Below are positions 28,035 through 38,085 of a DNA stretch of 64,000 bases, in pieces. The DNA is from Paraferrimonas sedimenticola. GTDB taxonomy: Bacteria > Pseudomonadota > Gammaproteobacteria > Enterobacterales > Shewanellaceae. The stretch is from positions 248,001-312,000 of the forward strand of contig NZ_NRIR01000001.1 in assembly GCF_002282855.1 (NCBI RefSeq). Direction: 5' to 3'. Position 1 is the stretch's first letter, and every line of letters starts with the position of its first letter. The notes under the pieces are model-generated. The model made no database searches and was not told the origin of the DNA. It saw only the letters and a list, made by a program, of their open reading frames with translations. The translations under genes and the position numbers were made by a program.

Positions 28035-28246
28035 AGTAAATCCTTTGTTAGTTCTATGAACCACTTCCGAGCCAAGCCGACTTAAGCCGCTGTTTCAACA
28101 CTCAGAAATGTCTAAATTTAAGTGCATGAAAGAGTAAACCCGAGGCGCACGCTTGTCCAGATGCGAGGCCAAACAAGCAAGCTCAGCCGTGACATGCGTC
28201 TAGTGGCTAGTTATCATTAGCAGGCTGTGATTTTTCTTGGACGATA

Positions 28247-28618
28247 TTGCTTTTGATTTATAACCCTCGCCTGTACCAACTGGCGCTGAGCTTCGCATTT
28301 TTGGGCATTTCCTTTTTGGTCTTTTCGCGCCCTAATTACCCCACCATGGGGATCGAGCACGTGGACAAAATTGGCCACCTTGGCGCGTTTTGGCTACTGA
28401 GCTGGCTCACCTACGCCAGCTTTAAATGGCGTTGGGTCGTACTGACCGGAGTGATGGCCTTGTACGCGGTGATGATCGAAGTCATTCAAGCGCAACTGCC
28501 TTATCGAAGCGCCGAGGTTGGAGACTTTGTTGCCGACATGAGCGGCGTCGCTCTGTTTTACCTGACCCTCTGGGGTTATCGCACCCTCAAGCGGAATGGG
28601 CTCATTGACCGCGCCTAA
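28247..28618 (+). CDS. VanZ-like membrane protein
   Basis: 123 residues with four membrane helices. The motif DKIGHLGAFWLLSWLTY (family HxxxF), the central acidic IEVIQAQLP and DFVADMSGVALF place it in the VanZ-like superfamily of unknown function. The start is taken as TTG 28247, with a weak GGA upstream. TTG 28253 is an alternative. Its end overlaps panE by 23 bp. Confidence 0.8.
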   Translation: MLLIYNPRLYQLALSFAFLGISFLVFSRPNYPTMGIEHVDKIGHLGAFWLLSWLTYASFKWRWVVLTGVMALYAVMIEVIQAQLPYRSAEVGDFVADMSGVALFYLTLWGYRTLKRNGLIDRA

Positions 28619-29504
28619 AATCGCCATTCTCGGACTCGGGGCGGTGGGGCAAATGCTGCTTTATCGCCTAAAGGCTACTGGCGCTGAACCATTGGCTTTA
28701 CCTCGTTATCAAAATTCACTGCCTGAACAACTGCATTTCATTGACCGCTGCGATGAGGGACATGAGTACGCTCCGATTGCAGCGCTCCCTGAGCAACTGG
28801 ATGCGCTAATTGTCTGTACCAAAGCCCATCAGGTGGTTGAGGCAATTACGCCTTACTGGGACTCACTAAGACCCGATTGTGTCATAGTGCTGTGTCACAA
28901 CGGCCTTGGGCCCCACTTAGAACTGCAACCCAAACTTGCGCCTAATCAATCGCTGCTGCTGGCCACCACTTCCCGTGGCGCACTAAGACACGACAAGTAC
29001 CGAGTCGAGCAAACCGGCACCGGCGCACAAGATATTGGGCTTTGGTGCGGTCCTGCGCTAAATCCCGAGTTAGAAGCCAAGCTGGCCCAGTTGTTTGAGG
29101 TAAGCGAATTCGCGCCGAATATCGAAGAATCGGTTTGGGCTAAGCTGGTGGTCAACTGCGCGATTAACCCGCTGACCGCCATTCACAACTGTCGCAATGG
29201 CGAGTTGGCTGATACGCGCTATCGCGAAACCTTATTGAGTTTGGTGTCCGAAGTGTCGCAGGTCGCCCAAATGCAGGGCTTTAATCTAAGGTTTAAGGAC
29301 TGCTACGCCAGAGTGCTCACAGTGATTCACCTTACCGCTGAAAACTATTCGTCGATGCACCAAGACGTGCATTTAAAGCGCGGTAGCGAGATTGATGCGA
29401 TTACTGGGTATGTGTGTCGAATGGGGGCTGAACTGGGGGTAGATACTCCGGTGAATCAGGAGATTTGGGATAAGGTTAGGCGGTTGGAGCGGTTGGGTTT
29501 CTGA
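28596..29504 (+). CDS. panE: 2-dehydropantoate 2-reductase
   Basis: 302 residues. The Rossmann motif ILGLGAVGQML binds NADPH. TKAHQVVEAI, LCHNGLGPHLEL and the catalytic lysine region EESVWAKLVVNCAINPLTAI match ketopantoate reductases, and the C-terminal KRGSEIDAITGYVCRMG is typical. It makes pantoate for coenzyme A. The start overlaps the preceding VanZ-like gene; TTG 28605 is a possible shorter start. Confidence 0.9.
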   Translation: MGSLTAPKIAILGLGAVGQMLLYRLKATGAEPLALPRYQNSLPEQLHFIDRCDEGHEYAPIAALPEQLDALIVCTKAHQVVEAITPYWDSLRPDCVIVLCHNGLGPHLELQPKLAPNQSLLLATTSRGALRHDKYRVEQTGTGAQDIGLWCGPALNPELEAKLAQLFEVSEFAPNIEESVWAKLVVNCAINPLTAIHNCRNGELADTRYRETLLSLVSEVSQVAQMQGFNLRFKDCYARVLTVIHLTAENYSSMHQDVHLKRGSEIDAITGYVCRMGAELGVDTPVNQEIWDKVRRLERLGF

Positions 29505-29519
29505 GGTCATGCCCCACCC

Positions 29520-29668
29520 CCGTATGTCATTCCCTACTCGCTGCTGTCATTCCCGTGGAAACGGGAATCTAGCCAACCGCAACTAGCAGTTAGGTAGATT
29601 CCCAATCGAGTTGGGAATGACAAAGCGCCGAGTTGGGAATGACAAAGCGCCGAGTTGCGAATGACGGG
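29520..29668. repeat. dRS3-like palindrome cluster
   Basis: A TCATTCC half-unit is followed by ATTCCC-GTGGAAAC-GGGAAT, a 20-bp spacer and the inverted GATTCCCAATCGAGTTGGGA arm. The fragment GAATGACAAAGCGCCGAGTT is then repeated in tandem. It fills the gap between panE and the convergent thiI. Confidence 0.85.
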
Positions 29669-29684
29669 GAAGTGCGAACACCCA

Positions 29685-31148
29685 TCACCCCGGGCGATAC
29701 ACCTTCACGTTCTCAAAGCCCTGCTCTTGCAGATACAGAGCCTGCAGCTTACTCATCACACCGCGGTCGCAATACAACAAGTAAGTGCGCTCTTGGTCCA
29801 AATCAGCAAACTGGCTACCCAGCTTGTAGAAAGGCAAAATTCGCACTTCGGTGCCAGGCATATCCAGCGGCGCTTCTTCTTGCTCTTCCGGTGGACGAAT
29901 GTCCAGCACCACAGCGTCCGCGTCCGCCTCTTCGATGGTTTGGGCGTCTAGGATTTTGGCCTTGGTTTCGGCGGCTTTGCCGATTTCACGAATATCCATG
30001 ATGGTGGATTGCTCCAAAATGCGCTCGATAAGTCCTTCTGAGAACTTCTCTTCTTCAGCTTCAATCTTAGACAATACCGCTTTAACTGTCGGCTTTTTAG
30101 AAATAACCCCACAGTATTCGGGCATGGTTTCGGCGAAAGGTGCGGTACCAATATCGCGAGCGACGTTGATGATGTCCTGCTTGTCCATCGCCGCCAGTGG
30201 GCGCAAAATCAAAGTGTCGGTAGAGCGGTCAATCACGTTCAGGTTCGTTAAAGTCTGACTCGATACTTGGCCCAAGCTTTCACCGGTGATCAGCGCCTGA
30301 ATGCCAAAGCGCTCAGCTACCTTGGTGGCGGTGCGCATCATCATGCGTTTCAAAATCACGCCCATCTGTCCCGAGTCGATACGCTCTAGAATCTCTTCGA
30401 CTACCGGCTCAAACGGCACACTGATAAAGCGCACCTTGTGCGACTCACCGTATTTTTGCCACAGATAGTGAGCGACCTGCTGTACACCCACTTCGTGTGC
30501 GGCGCCGCCTAAATTGAAGAAGCAGTAATGGGTACGACAGCCCTTTTTGATCATCTGGAAGCTGGCCACGCCAGAATCGTAACCGCCCGACATTAAACTC
30601 AACACGTCTTCTTGCGTGGCGATTGGGAAGCCGCCCAAACCTGGAAACTCGCCTTTGACCAAAAACAACTTATCGCGGTCAATCTCTAGCTTAACCGTCA
30701 CATCCGGTGTTTTAAGGCTCACGCCCTTAGCATCCGAGTGCTGATTTAAGCCACCACCCACGTAGCGCTCGACTTCGATAGAGGTGAACTCGTGCTTACC
30801 CTTGCGCTTGACGCGCACGCAAAAGGTTTTGCCAGCCAATGAGTCGGCAAACTGAGCGTGAGCGTGCTGGTAAATATCGTCGATGCTCTCGTAGCTGTAC
30901 TCGCCCACTTCCAAATAGCTGTGGATGCCAGGAATGCAGCCCAGACGGTCAATCAGCTGCTCGCGCAGTTGCTCGTCCTCGTGCTTTAGGTTGACGGTAA
31001 TCGAGTCCCACTGCTTTTGAACTCTAACGTCTTCGTGCACCTTCTTAAGCACATTGCGCAAGTTAGTCTCTAGCAGCTTGATAAAGCGCAGTCGAACCGA
31101 CTTACTTTTGATGGTGATTTCCGGGTACAGCTTGACGATAAATTTCAC
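29685..31148 (-). CDS. thiI: tRNA 4-thiouridine synthase ThiI with rhodanese domain
   Basis: 487 residues. The N-terminal ferredoxin-like and THUMP domains (about 1-165) are followed by a PP-loop ATPase with SGGYDSGVA. The conserved cysteine is in [15 protein letters not shown]-terminal rhodanese domain has its active cysteine in [11 protein letters not shown]. The enzyme makes s4U8 in tRNA and, with the rhodanese domain, supplies sulfur for thiamine thiazole. The gene is intact. It lies upstream-facing to panE and next to dxs, which supplies the other thiazole precursor. Confidence 0.96.
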   Translation of the reverse strand: MKFIVKLYPEITIKSKSVRLRFIKLLETNLRNVLKKVHEDVRVQKQWDSITVNLKHEDEQLREQLIDRLGCIPGIHSYLEVGEYSYESIDDIYQHAHAQFADSLAGKTFCVRVKRKGKHEFTSIEVERYVGGGLNQHSDAKGVSLKTPDVTVKLEIDRDKLFLVKGEFPGLGGFPIATQEDVLSLMSGGYDSGVASFQMIKKGCRTHYCFFNLGGAAHEVGVQQVAHYLWQKYGESHKVRFISVPFEPVVEEILERIDSGQMGVILKRMMMRTATKVAERFGIQALITGESLGQVSSQTLTNLNVIDRSTDTLILRPLAAMDKQDIINVARDIGTAPFAETMPEYCGVISKKPTVKAVLSKIEAEEEKFSEGLIERILEQSTIMDIREIGKAAETKAKILDAQTIEEADADAVVLDIRPPEEQEEAPLDMPGTEVRILPFYKLGSQFADLDQERTYLLYCDRGVMSKLQALYLQEQGFENVKVYRPG

Positions 31149-31266
31149 AATTCGAACTCTTAAATCTGAGGGTTAGCCCAAGACGCTATGCACGCCTTGG
31201 GGCAAAAGTCGCGCGATTATAGCAAAGGCGATTGAGTGGAGTATAGTTAGCCCGACGACAACTCAC

Positions 31267-31300
31267 AAAAAGGCCCGTGGACCAATTAGTCGACGGGCCT
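31267..31300 (-). terminator. rho-independent terminator after dxs
   Basis: On the minus strand GGCCCGTCGAC and GTCCACGGGCC pair around TAATTG and are followed by five T. It lies 20 bp past the dxs stop. Confidence 0.88.
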
Positions 31301-31319
31301 GTGTTTTATCTGCTCGAAA

Positions 31320-33188
31320 CTAGCGTTGAATAAAATCGCCAATACGCTGAGTGATGCTGTCGCTATCTAGTCCCAACTCGGCTTGTACCAAGCCGGTGGC
31401 GCCATGTTTGATAAACTCATCCGGCAGGCCAAGGGTCAGCACAGGCTTGTAAACGCCCATGCTTTGCAAGGCTTCGAGAACCGCTGAGCCTGCACCGCCG
31501 GCCAAGGCGTTTTCTTCTAGGGTAATAAAGCCCTCGTGAGTCTCTGCTAGTTCGCCAATCAACTCTAAGTCCAATGGCTTCACAAAGCGCATATCGGCCA
31601 CAGTTAGGTCGTGCGCTTCGGCCGCGTCTTGCGCGTGAGACAAGAGGTGACCAAAGTTAAGCAGCGCGTAACCGCTTTGGCCCTGGCGTTTCACCACGCC
31701 CTTGCCGATAGGCATTTCGCTCATCACTTTTTGCGGCTCGGCGCCGATTCCCGCACCGCGCGGATAACGCACCGCAGTCGGCTTGCCTAGCTTGTAGCCT
31801 GTGTACAGCATCTGGCGACATTCGTTTTCGTCGCTAGGCACCATCACAGTCATGTTTGGAATACAGCGCAGGTAGCTTAAGTCGAACGCCCCTTGGTGGG
31901 TCGGTCCGTCTTCGCCAACAATCCCGGCGCGGTCGATGGCGAACAATACTGGCAATTCTTGTAGCGCTACATCGTGGATCAGCTGATCGTAACCGCGCTG
32001 CAAGAAGGTCGAGTAAATCGCGACCACAGTCGGGTGACCACAAGCGGCGAGACCCGCGCCTAGAGTTACCGCGTGCTGCTCGGCAATCGCGGCGTCAAAG
32101 TACTGCTTAGGGAAACGGCGGCTAAATTCCACCATGCCCGAGCCTTCGCGCATTGCCGGGGTTACTGCCAGCATCGACTCGTCTTGCTCGGCCACATCGC
32201 ACAGCCACTGGCCAAAGATTTGCGAGTAAGTCGGCAGTGATTTTTTCGCCGCCGGCTTTTTCATTTCCGACGGGTTGAACTTAGGTACCGCGTGCCAACC
32301 GATTGGGTCGGCTTCGGCAGGGGCGTAGCCCTTTCCTTTTTTGGTCATCACATGAAGAATCTGCGGGCCTTTTAGCTGGCTCATATTCTTCAGTGTGTCC
32401 ACCAGACCGTTAACATCATGTCCGTCGATTGGGCCAATGTAGTTAAAGCCCAGCTCTTCAAACAAAGTACCAGGAACAACCATGCCCTTGAGGTGCTCTT
32501 CGGTGCGACGCGCCATCTCTTTGATGGTCGGCAAGCCTTGCAGTACTTTTTTACCGCTTTCGCGAATGCTGGTGTACAAAGAACCCGACATGATACGCGC
32601 CATATGGTTATTCAGCGCCCCCACGTTCTCGGAAATCGACATTTCGTTGTCGTTGATGATAACCAACATGTCTTTGTGCAAGTCACCAGCGTGGTTAAGG
32701 GCTTCAAACGCCATACCACCGGTCAGGGCGCCATCGCCAATAACCGCTACGGTTTTACGGCTCTTGCCTTCTTTGTCAGCGGCAATCGCCATCGCCAAAG
32801 CAGCACTAATCGAGGTAGACGAGTGACCCACAGCAAAGGTGTCGTACTCGCTTTCGGCGGGCCATGGGAATGGATGCAACCCATCTTTTTGGCGAATACT
32901 GGTAATTTGGTCGCGACGCTCGGTCAGAATTTTGTGCGGGTAAGCCTGATGGCCCACGTCCCAGACAATGCGGTCGAACGGCGTGTTGTATACGTAGTGC
33001 AGCGCTACGGTTAGCTCTACCGTGCCTAAGCCAGAGGCAAAGTGTCCGGAGGACTGGCTTACCGAAGATAGCAGACAGGCACGTAATTCGTCGGCCAAGG
33101 GCTTCAGCTCAGTGGCTGGCAGTTGGCGCAATTGCTCAGGTGTGGCTGCCTGATCGAGCAAAGGAAAATCGGAAATATTTTGGCTCAT
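31320..33188 (-). CDS. dxs: 1-deoxy-D-xylulose-5-phosphate synthase
   Basis: 622 residues. The thiamine-diphosphate motif is [18 protein letters not shown] with the following NDNEMSIS. The catalytic Glu region is [13 protein letters not shown], and [17 protein letters not shown] is invariant. It condenses pyruvate and glyceraldehyde-3-phosphate to DXP, the entry to the MEP isoprenoid pathway and a precursor of thiamine and pyridoxal. It lies 20 bp after ispA in the xseB-ispA-dxs operon. Confidence 0.98.
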   Translation of the reverse strand: MSQNISDFPLLDQAATPEQLRQLPATELKPLADELRACLLSSVSQSSGHFASGLGTVELTVALHYVYNTPFDRIVWDVGHQAYPHKILTERRDQITSIRQKDGLHPFPWPAESEYDTFAVGHSSTSISAALAMAIAADKEGKSRKTVAVIGDGALTGGMAFEALNHAGDLHKDMLVIINDNEMSISENVGALNNHMARIMSGSLYTSIRESGKKVLQGLPTIKEMARRTEEHLKGMVVPGTLFEELGFNYIGPIDGHDVNGLVDTLKNMSQLKGPQILHVMTKKGKGYAPAEADPIGWHAVPKFNPSEMKKPAAKKSLPTYSQIFGQWLCDVAEQDESMLAVTPAMREGSGMVEFSRRFPKQYFDAAIAEQHAVTLGAGLAACGHPTVVAIYSTFLQRGYDQLIHDVALQELPVLFAIDRAGIVGEDGPTHQGAFDLSYLRCIPNMTVMVPSDENECRQMLYTGYKLGKPTAVRYPRGAGIGAEPQKVMSEMPIGKGVVKRQGQSGYALLNFGHLLSHAQDAAEAHDLTVADMRFVKPLDLELIGELAETHEGFITLEENALAGGAGSAVLEALQSMGVYKPVLTLGLPDEFIKHGATGLVQAELGLDSDSITQRIGDFIQR

Positions 33189-33208
33189 GAAACAAAAGTT
33201 GCTCGTGG

Positions 33209-34102
33209 TTATTGCTTGCGTTCGATGATGAACTGGGCGAACGCTTCAAGGATCCCGCAATTGTACGGCAAATCACTAATAGATGTTAGTGCTTGTTGTA
33301 CCAGTTTGCGCGCCGTCTGCTGAGCGCCTTCAAGCCCCAGTAGTTGTGGATACGTACTTTTATCCGCGGCTAGATCAGACCCTTGCGGTTTACCTAACTC
33401 TTCTGTGTTACCCACTATATCTAGCACATCGTCGTGGACTTGAAAGGCTAAGCCTATGTGCTGGGAGTACTGGGCGAACGCAGTCGTCTTATTGGCATCG
33501 GCGTTGGCGATGATACAGGCCATACGCGCGGCACATTCGATCAAGGCGCCGGTTTTGAGCCGATGCAGTTGCATTAAAGTGTCGAGTTCGACGTGTTGGG
33601 CGGTCGCTGCTAAGTCCATCGCCTGTCCGCCGCACATACCAGAATAACCCGCCGCCTTTGCCAGTGCCTGTGTCAGGGCTAGCTGTTGTTGTGGGGAAAC
33701 GTCTGGAATATCAGCGCTAATTAGCTCAAAGGCTAATGATTGCAAAGCGTCGCCGGCCAAAATGCCGGTGGCTTCGTCAAAGGCGATGTGAACTGTGGGC
33801 TGACCGCGACGCAGCTCGTCGTCGTCCATGGCCGGTAAATCGTCGTGAATCAAGGAGTAGGCGTGAATGCACTCAAGGGCCATCGCCGCGTTATCCAAAC
33901 GCTCAACAGGCACCCCGAGAGTTTCGCCAATGGCATACACCAAAAAGGGGCGAACTCGCTTGCCGCCCAGCAGCACGCCATGACGCATCGCCGCTTTTAA
34001 CGGTGCTGGCAGTTCCACCAAACCATCAATGGCATTGGCTAAGCCTTGATTGACTCGAGTTTGAGCATTGCCTAAGGCCAGCTCAAGTGAGGCTTGGCTC
34101 AT
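33209..34102 (-). CDS. ispA: farnesyl diphosphate synthase
   Basis: 297 residues. The first Asp-rich motif is [14 protein letters not shown] and the second is [22 protein letters not shown] near the N-terminus binds substrate. It condenses IPP with DMAPP and GPP to give FPP. Its start overlaps the xseB stop by 4 bp (ATGA), so translation is coupled. Confidence 0.97.
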   Translation of the reverse strand: MSQASLELALGNAQTRVNQGLANAIDGLVELPAPLKAAMRHGVLLGGKRVRPFLVYAIGETLGVPVERLDNAAMALECIHAYSLIHDDLPAMDDDELRRGQPTVHIAFDEATGILAGDALQSLAFELISADIPDVSPQQQLALTQALAKAAGYSGMCGGQAMDLAATAQHVELDTLMQLHRLKTGALIECAARMACIIANADANKTTAFAQYSQHIGLAFQVHDDVLDIVGNTEELGKPQGSDLAADKSTYPQLLGLEGAQQTARKLVQQALTSISDLPYNCGILEAFAQFIIERKQ

Positions 34103-34335
34103 TCGAGCCCCTCTTTGTCAAAGTCCGCCAGTTCTGGGTTGTTACCCATCAAAATCGACACTTGTTGCTGGGCTTTTTCCAGGCGTGCCTGACTGCTTCG
34201 AAGCAAACCGATGCCCTGTTCGAATTGCGCAAGCGCTTGTTCGAGTGGCAAGTTACCTTGCTCCAGGTTTTGGACGATTTGCTCCAGTTCGGCTAAAGCT
34301 TGTTCAAACTTGATTTCGCTGGCGTTTTCGCTCAC
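34099..34335 (-). CDS. xseB: exodeoxyribonuclease VII small subunit
   Basis: 78 residues with the family pattern KFEQALAELEQIVQNLEQGNLPLEQALAQFEQGI, a helical hairpin. It partners with XseA in a nuclease that degrades single-stranded DNA. First gene of the xseB-ispA-dxs operon, as in many gammaproteobacteria. xseA is not in the window. Confidence 0.96.
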   Translation of the reverse strand: MSENASEIKFEQALAELEQIVQNLEQGNLPLEQALAQFEQGIGLLRSSQARLEKAQQQVSILMGNNPELADFDKEGLE

Positions 34336-34539
34336 GACAAACTCCTATGTGATTAGCGCTCAAAAGGTATCCTAAGGCGTGCGCTGGGTCAAATTAGCAC
34401 CACTCTAGTTCCGTGATGTAGCACACTATTTTCAACGAAATTTTTTTTTCCCTAAACTTGGCTGGCTTTGTACCGATACATAAGTAACCATAGACCCCGC
34501 GCTCAATCATAAGCACAAAATAATAAGGTTGGAGATTTA

Positions 34540-35307
34540 GTGGATTTAGCAACGCTCATCGGCCTAGTCGGCGCCTTCGCATTCGTTGTTATGGCCATGC
34601 TCAATGGCGGCGAGATAGGGATATTTGTCAATATACCCTCGATCCTGATTGTATTTGTCGGATCCCTGTTCGTGGTGATGATGAAGTTCAACCTCAAGCA
34701 GTTCTTCGGCTCCTCCAAAATAGTGGCCAAAGCCTTCATGTTCAAACTGGATGCTCCAGAAGATCTGATTGACCAAGCCGTCACCATGGCCGATGCGGCC
34801 CGTAAAGGCGGTTTTTTGGCCCTAGAAGAAGCGGAAATCAACAACAGTTTCATGCAGCGCGCAGTGGACATGCTAGTGGATGGCCACGACGCCGAAGTAG
34901 TGCGCGACGCCCTTGAAAAAGACATCTCGCTCACCGACGAGCGTCACAGCGCAGGGGTTAAGATTTTCCGCTCACTGGGCGAAGTTGCCCCGGCGATGGG
35001 AATGATCGGTACTCTGATTGGTCTGGTGGCCATGCTCTCGAACATGGACGATCCAAAAGCCATTGGTCCAGCGATGGCGGTGGCACTGTTGACCACCCTG
35101 TACGGTTCTATGTTCGCCAACATGGTGGCAATTCCAATCGCCGATAAACTGGATCTGCGCAAAGCCGAAGAGATGCTCAACCGTCAATTGATAATGGACG
35201 CGGTACTGGCGATTCAAGACGGTCAAAACCCACGGGTTATCGAAGGCTTCTTGAAGAACTACCTGCACGAGAAGAAACGCGTGGTTAGCACCACAGAGGA
35301 CGAATAG
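34540..35307 (+). CDS. pomA: sodium-type flagellar motor stator protein PomA
   Basis: 255 residues with four membrane helices, MotA/PomA family. It starts at GTG after GGAG and reads DLATLIGLVGAFAFVVMAML. The cytoplasmic loop carries conserved charged residues, and SLGEVAPAMGMIGTLIGLVAM spans the conserved proline region. With PomB it forms the Na+ channel that drives flagellar rotation. It is divergent from xseB and translationally near pomB (3 bp apart). Confidence 0.95.
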   Translation: MDLATLIGLVGAFAFVVMAMLNGGEIGIFVNIPSILIVFVGSLFVVMMKFNLKQFFGSSKIVAKAFMFKLDAPEDLIDQAVTMADAARKGGFLALEEAEINNSFMQRAVDMLVDGHDAEVVRDALEKDISLTDERHSAGVKIFRSLGEVAPAMGMIGTLIGLVAMLSNMDDPKAIGPAMAVALLTTLYGSMFANMVAIPIADKLDLRKAEEMLNRQLIMDAVLAIQDGQNPRVIEGFLKNYLHEKKRVVSTTEDE

Positions 35308-35310
35308 CGA

Positions 35311-36237
35311 ATGGCGAAGAAGTGTAAGTGCCCACCGCCAGGCGCCCCGGCATGGATGGCAACTTTTGCCGACTTGATGTCCTTGCTGATGTGCTTCTTC
35401 GTGCTGCTGTTGGCCTTCTCGGAAATGGACGTACTCAAGTTCAAACAGATCGCCGGCTCGATGAAGTACGCCTTTGGTGTGCAAAACCAACTGGAAATCA
35501 AAGACATTCCCAAGGGTACTTCGGTGATTGCGCTGGAGTTTCGCCCAGGTCGACCGGACCCAACGCCGATTGACATAATCAATCAGAAAACCGAGCGCAT
35601 GACTCAGCAAACGCTGGAATACCAACCAGGCGAAGACCCCTCCAGTGGTGGTCTGCAATTCCAACAAGGCCTGCAGCGCGGCGGAAGCTCAGACACGGCC
35701 AAGCCAAATACCGAAACCGCCAGCAAGAAAGAGTCCCACCAGGTGACCCAAGAGCAGGTTAATCGCCGCGCCAAGAAGCTGGCCGAGCAACTGCGTGACC
35801 AAATTGTCGATGGCGCGTTAGAGGTCGAGTCATTAGGGCAACAGATCATTATTCGAATTCGCGAAAAAGGCTCGTTTTCGTCCGGCTCAGGCTTCTTGCA
35901 ACCTCAGTTTCGACCCATAGTTCAAAAGGTGGCGCGTCTACTTAACGATGTGCCGGGACAAATTACGGTAACTGGCCACACTGATGATGTTCGCATTAGC
36001 AATGAGCTGTATTCGTCCAACTGGGACTTGTCGTCCAAGCGTGCCCTCGCCGTCGCTCACGCCATGATTTCGGTAAAGGGCTTTGATGAAAATCGATTAC
36101 TGGTACGCGGCATGGCACAAAATCAGCCTTTGGTGGCCAACGACGGTCCGGTCAATCGCGCTCGCAATCGCCGCGTTGAAATTAGCATCATGCAAGGCAA
36201 AGCCATGGTGTCTGAAGAGCAGGTAGAGGTTCGCTAG
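35311..36237 (+). CDS. pomB: sodium-type flagellar motor stator protein PomB
   Basis: 308 residues. The single membrane helix WMATFADLMSLLMCFFVLLL contains the ion-binding Asp. The plug and linker follow, then a C-terminal OmpA-like peptidoglycan-binding domain (ITVTGHTDDVRIS, NWDLSSKRALAVA, NRARNRRVEIS). The Cys in the helix and the plug region match Na+-type PomB better than H+-type MotB, so sodium coupling is a family inference. Confidence 0.95.
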   Translation: MAKKCKCPPPGAPAWMATFADLMSLLMCFFVLLLAFSEMDVLKFKQIAGSMKYAFGVQNQLEIKDIPKGTSVIALEFRPGRPDPTPIDIINQKTERMTQQTLEYQPGEDPSSGGLQFQQGLQRGGSSDTAKPNTETASKKESHQVTQEQVNRRAKKLAEQLRDQIVDGALEVESLGQQIIIRIREKGSFSSGSGFLQPQFRPIVQKVARLLNDVPGQITVTGHTDDVRISNELYSSNWDLSSKRALAVAHAMISVKGFDENRLLVRGMAQNQPLVANDGPVNRARNRRVEISIMQGKAMVSEEQVEVR

Positions 36238-36246
36238 GCCGACGGC

Positions 36247-37005
36247 TTATTTAACTTTTGCTGCCACTTGGTTTTGTAGCCACTTGGCCAAGGCGGGTTG
36301 TTCCAATAAGCCGGCCTTGGTGACTCCTTCTCCGTGAAATTGTTGACTGCCCAAGCGATAGCGCTCGTTAAACAACTCAAACCAAGTGTCTAAGGTGTCG
36401 GCGTTATCCCTCTCCCCCATCACCTCGAGGATTCGAGCCGCCACTTCGGCGGTGGCCAATTGCGAGTCGTGGCTGGCTTTGCGCAGCGCATAGCGACTTA
36501 ACACTTCAGGCTCAATCGACAATACTGGCAAGTGATCTAACCAAGGACTCTTGCGAAACATCTTGGCGGCCTCACGCCAAGCACCGTCTAACAACACGAA
36601 TAGCGGACGCTTACCGGCTTTGGTATTGGGTTTAGTAACCACTCGCTCAGGCCCAGCGTAATGGCCGGGAAATACCAAGTATGGCTGGTATTGGGGATCG
36701 GCCAATAGATCTTTCATTTCGCGATTATCGCCGGTGCGCGACCAGATGTAGGCGTGGGTGTCGGGAATCAGGTCGGCAATCAGCCGACCGGTATTAGTGG
36801 GCTTTAGTACCTCATCGTCAAACATGCACAAAAGCACCGCCGCTTGAGTGTCGATACTGATGCGGTAGTCGCACATGCAGTAGTCCTGGTGGATGCGACA
36901 CTGTGGGCAACGTTGCACGCTACCGCCTCTGGCGTTAAAGGGGCGCGTGGCACGCGCTAGACGCGCTTGAAACAGGCGGTGAACGGCGTGTTGGGATTGT
37001 GGCAT
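36247..37005 (-). CDS. DTW domain tRNA-uridine aminocarboxypropyltransferase-like protein
   Basis: 252 residues. An N-terminal zinc-ribbon-like cysteine set (CPQCRIHQDYCMC) precedes the SAM-using DTW core, whose signature here reads LLDGAWREAAKMFRKSPWL. The family includes TapT/YfiP, which adds acp3 to U47 of tRNA. The Thr of the DTW signature is replaced (DGAW), which is unusual though the region is otherwise intact. AAGGAG lies five bases before the ATG. A head-to-head repeat pair lies directly upstream. Confidence 0.88.
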   Translation of the reverse strand: MPQSQHAVHRLFQARLARATRPFNARGGSVQRCPQCRIHQDYCMCDYRISIDTQAAVLLCMFDDEVLKPTNTGRLIADLIPDTHAYIWSRTGDNREMKDLLADPQYQPYLVFPGHYAGPERVVTKPNTKAGKRPLFVLLDGAWREAAKMFRKSPWLDHLPVLSIEPEVLSRYALRKASHDSQLATAEVAARILEVMGERDNADTLDTWFELFNERYRLGSQQFHGEGVTKAGLLEQPALAKWLQNQVAAKVK

Positions 37006-37017
37006 GATACTCCTTCC

Positions 37018-37087
37018 GTCATTCCCAGCTTGACTGGGAATCTAGCGAGTAGCTAATGGCTAGATTCCCGCTTTCGCGGGAATGACA
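37018..37087. repeat. head-to-head pair of dRS3-like palindromes
   Basis: CATTCCCAGCTTGACTGGGA, a 12-bp spacer, then the inverted unit with GATTCCCGCTTTCGCGGGAA. It sits between the DTW gene ribosome site and the next gene's end, so any DTW promoter must lie within or beyond the repeat. Confidence 0.85.
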
Positions 37088-37120
37088 AACGTGAGAGCTG
37101 TAAAAAACATCGCTTTCTTA

Positions 37121-37744
37121 TCACCCAAAGAACAAACGCCACAACCAAGAGCGGTCCAAGTCCTCGCGACAACCTTGCAGCTGCGCCGAGTACTGGCTAG
37201 CCCGACGGTCGACTTTCTTAGACACATTCATCAGCCAAGCCTTCGAGCGGTAGCTGCCGCGCTTGTAGCCGCCCCAGCCTTCGTGGTAGTTCAAATACTG
37301 AGCGTAAGCGTCCCATTTGGACACACCGTTAACCTTGTTGCTCTTGTAGATATACCACCCCATGAAGTCCATGGCGTCGTCAAAATCGTTGCGTTTACCC
37401 CAAGTGTTGCCCGTCTCTTTAACGTAATCGCCCCAGGTAATGGTTTTGGCTTGAGCATAACCGTAGGCGCTACTGGCGCGACCGATGGGTATGAAGCCCA
37501 AAAAGTATTGCATCGGAGGAGCGGCGTTGTGCTTAAAGCTGCTTTCTTGATACATAATCGACATGGTGACGTGCTCAGGTGCACCCCATTTTTCACGAGT
37601 ATTTTTCGCCGCTTTATACCAGTCGCGTTTCTCTTTAAAAATGGCACAAATGTTTTCTGGCTCCGCGGGTGGCGAAGCGGCGCAGCCGGCCAAAGTCATA
37701 GCCGTGCCTACGGCCAACAACAGATTTCGAAGTGACTTGGTCAT
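37121..37744 (-). CDS. transglycosylase SLT-like lipoprotein
   Basis: 207 residues starting at ATG 37744 after AGGGA. Lipobox MTLAGCAAS. The catalytic-domain features resemble lysozyme-like lytic transglycosylases: MSIMYQESSFKHNA with the candidate catalytic Glu, SSAYGYAQAKTITWGDY, then YNLGY-like YLNYHEGWGGYKRG. It probably cleaves peptidoglycan at the outer membrane; the specific family member is not identified. It ends 34 bp from the repeat pair. Confidence 0.85.
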   Translation of the reverse strand: MTKSLRNLLLAVGTAMTLAGCAASPPAEPENICAIFKEKRDWYKAAKNTREKWGAPEHVTMSIMYQESSFKHNAAPPMQYFLGFIPIGRASSAYGYAQAKTITWGDYVKETGNTWGKRNDFDDAMDFMGWYIYKSNKVNGVSKWDAYAQYLNYHEGWGGYKRGSYRSKAWLMNVSKKVDRRASQYSAQLQGCREDLDRSWLWRLFFG

Positions 37745-37899
37745 TATTCCCTGACACGTGATTAGCGCAAAAGTGATTACAAGCATGCCCGTTGGCGATC
37801 AGCGTGTAAAGTCAGGCTTGCATGAGCGTTCGCTAAGTCACCAAAAAAACGGAAGTTTTTAAATTTTTATGCAAATTGAGCAAAAAAAAACCAATTTCT

Positions 37900-38042
37900 T
37901 TGAACTTTCTTAAAAAGGGCCAGTCTGAATAAGTGAACTGATTTATTTCGTTCATCATTATCCTTCCCTTTCAGGTACGCAATGAGTGCCTGTAATGACC
38001 AGATTAAATGGTATCGTGGCGACTATGTCGCCACTTTTTTTT
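37900..38042 (+). ncRNA. candidate intergenic sRNA
   Basis: The gap 37745-38085 holds a plus-strand intrinsic terminator although both flanking genes are on the minus strand. Upstream of it is a second stem, CAGGTAC/GTGCCTG (37972-37992). A weak TTGAAC box lies at 37900-37905 with a poor -10 near 37924. A short independent transcript of about 100 nt is the simplest reading. A 26-codon ATG frame starts inside but runs past the terminator. Confidence 0.4.
38016..38042 (+). terminator. strong rho-independent terminator without an upstream gene
   Basis: GTGGCGAC-TAT-GTCGCCAC followed by eight T on the plus strand. The minus strand has no T-run after the stem, so it is unidirectional. Confidence 0.88.
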
Positions 38043-38085
38043 GCCCAAATCTCTTCAACTAGAATTCGAGTCTTAATCTTTGAGC

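Noticed and set aside
34503-35667. Minus-strand frames of 143, 78 and 231 residues
   Set aside because: Antisense shadows of pomA and pomB.
37982-38062. 26-codon frame MSACNDQIKWYRGDYVATFF...
   Set aside because: It reads through a strong terminator stem and its T-run, which makes translation of a full transcript unlikely.
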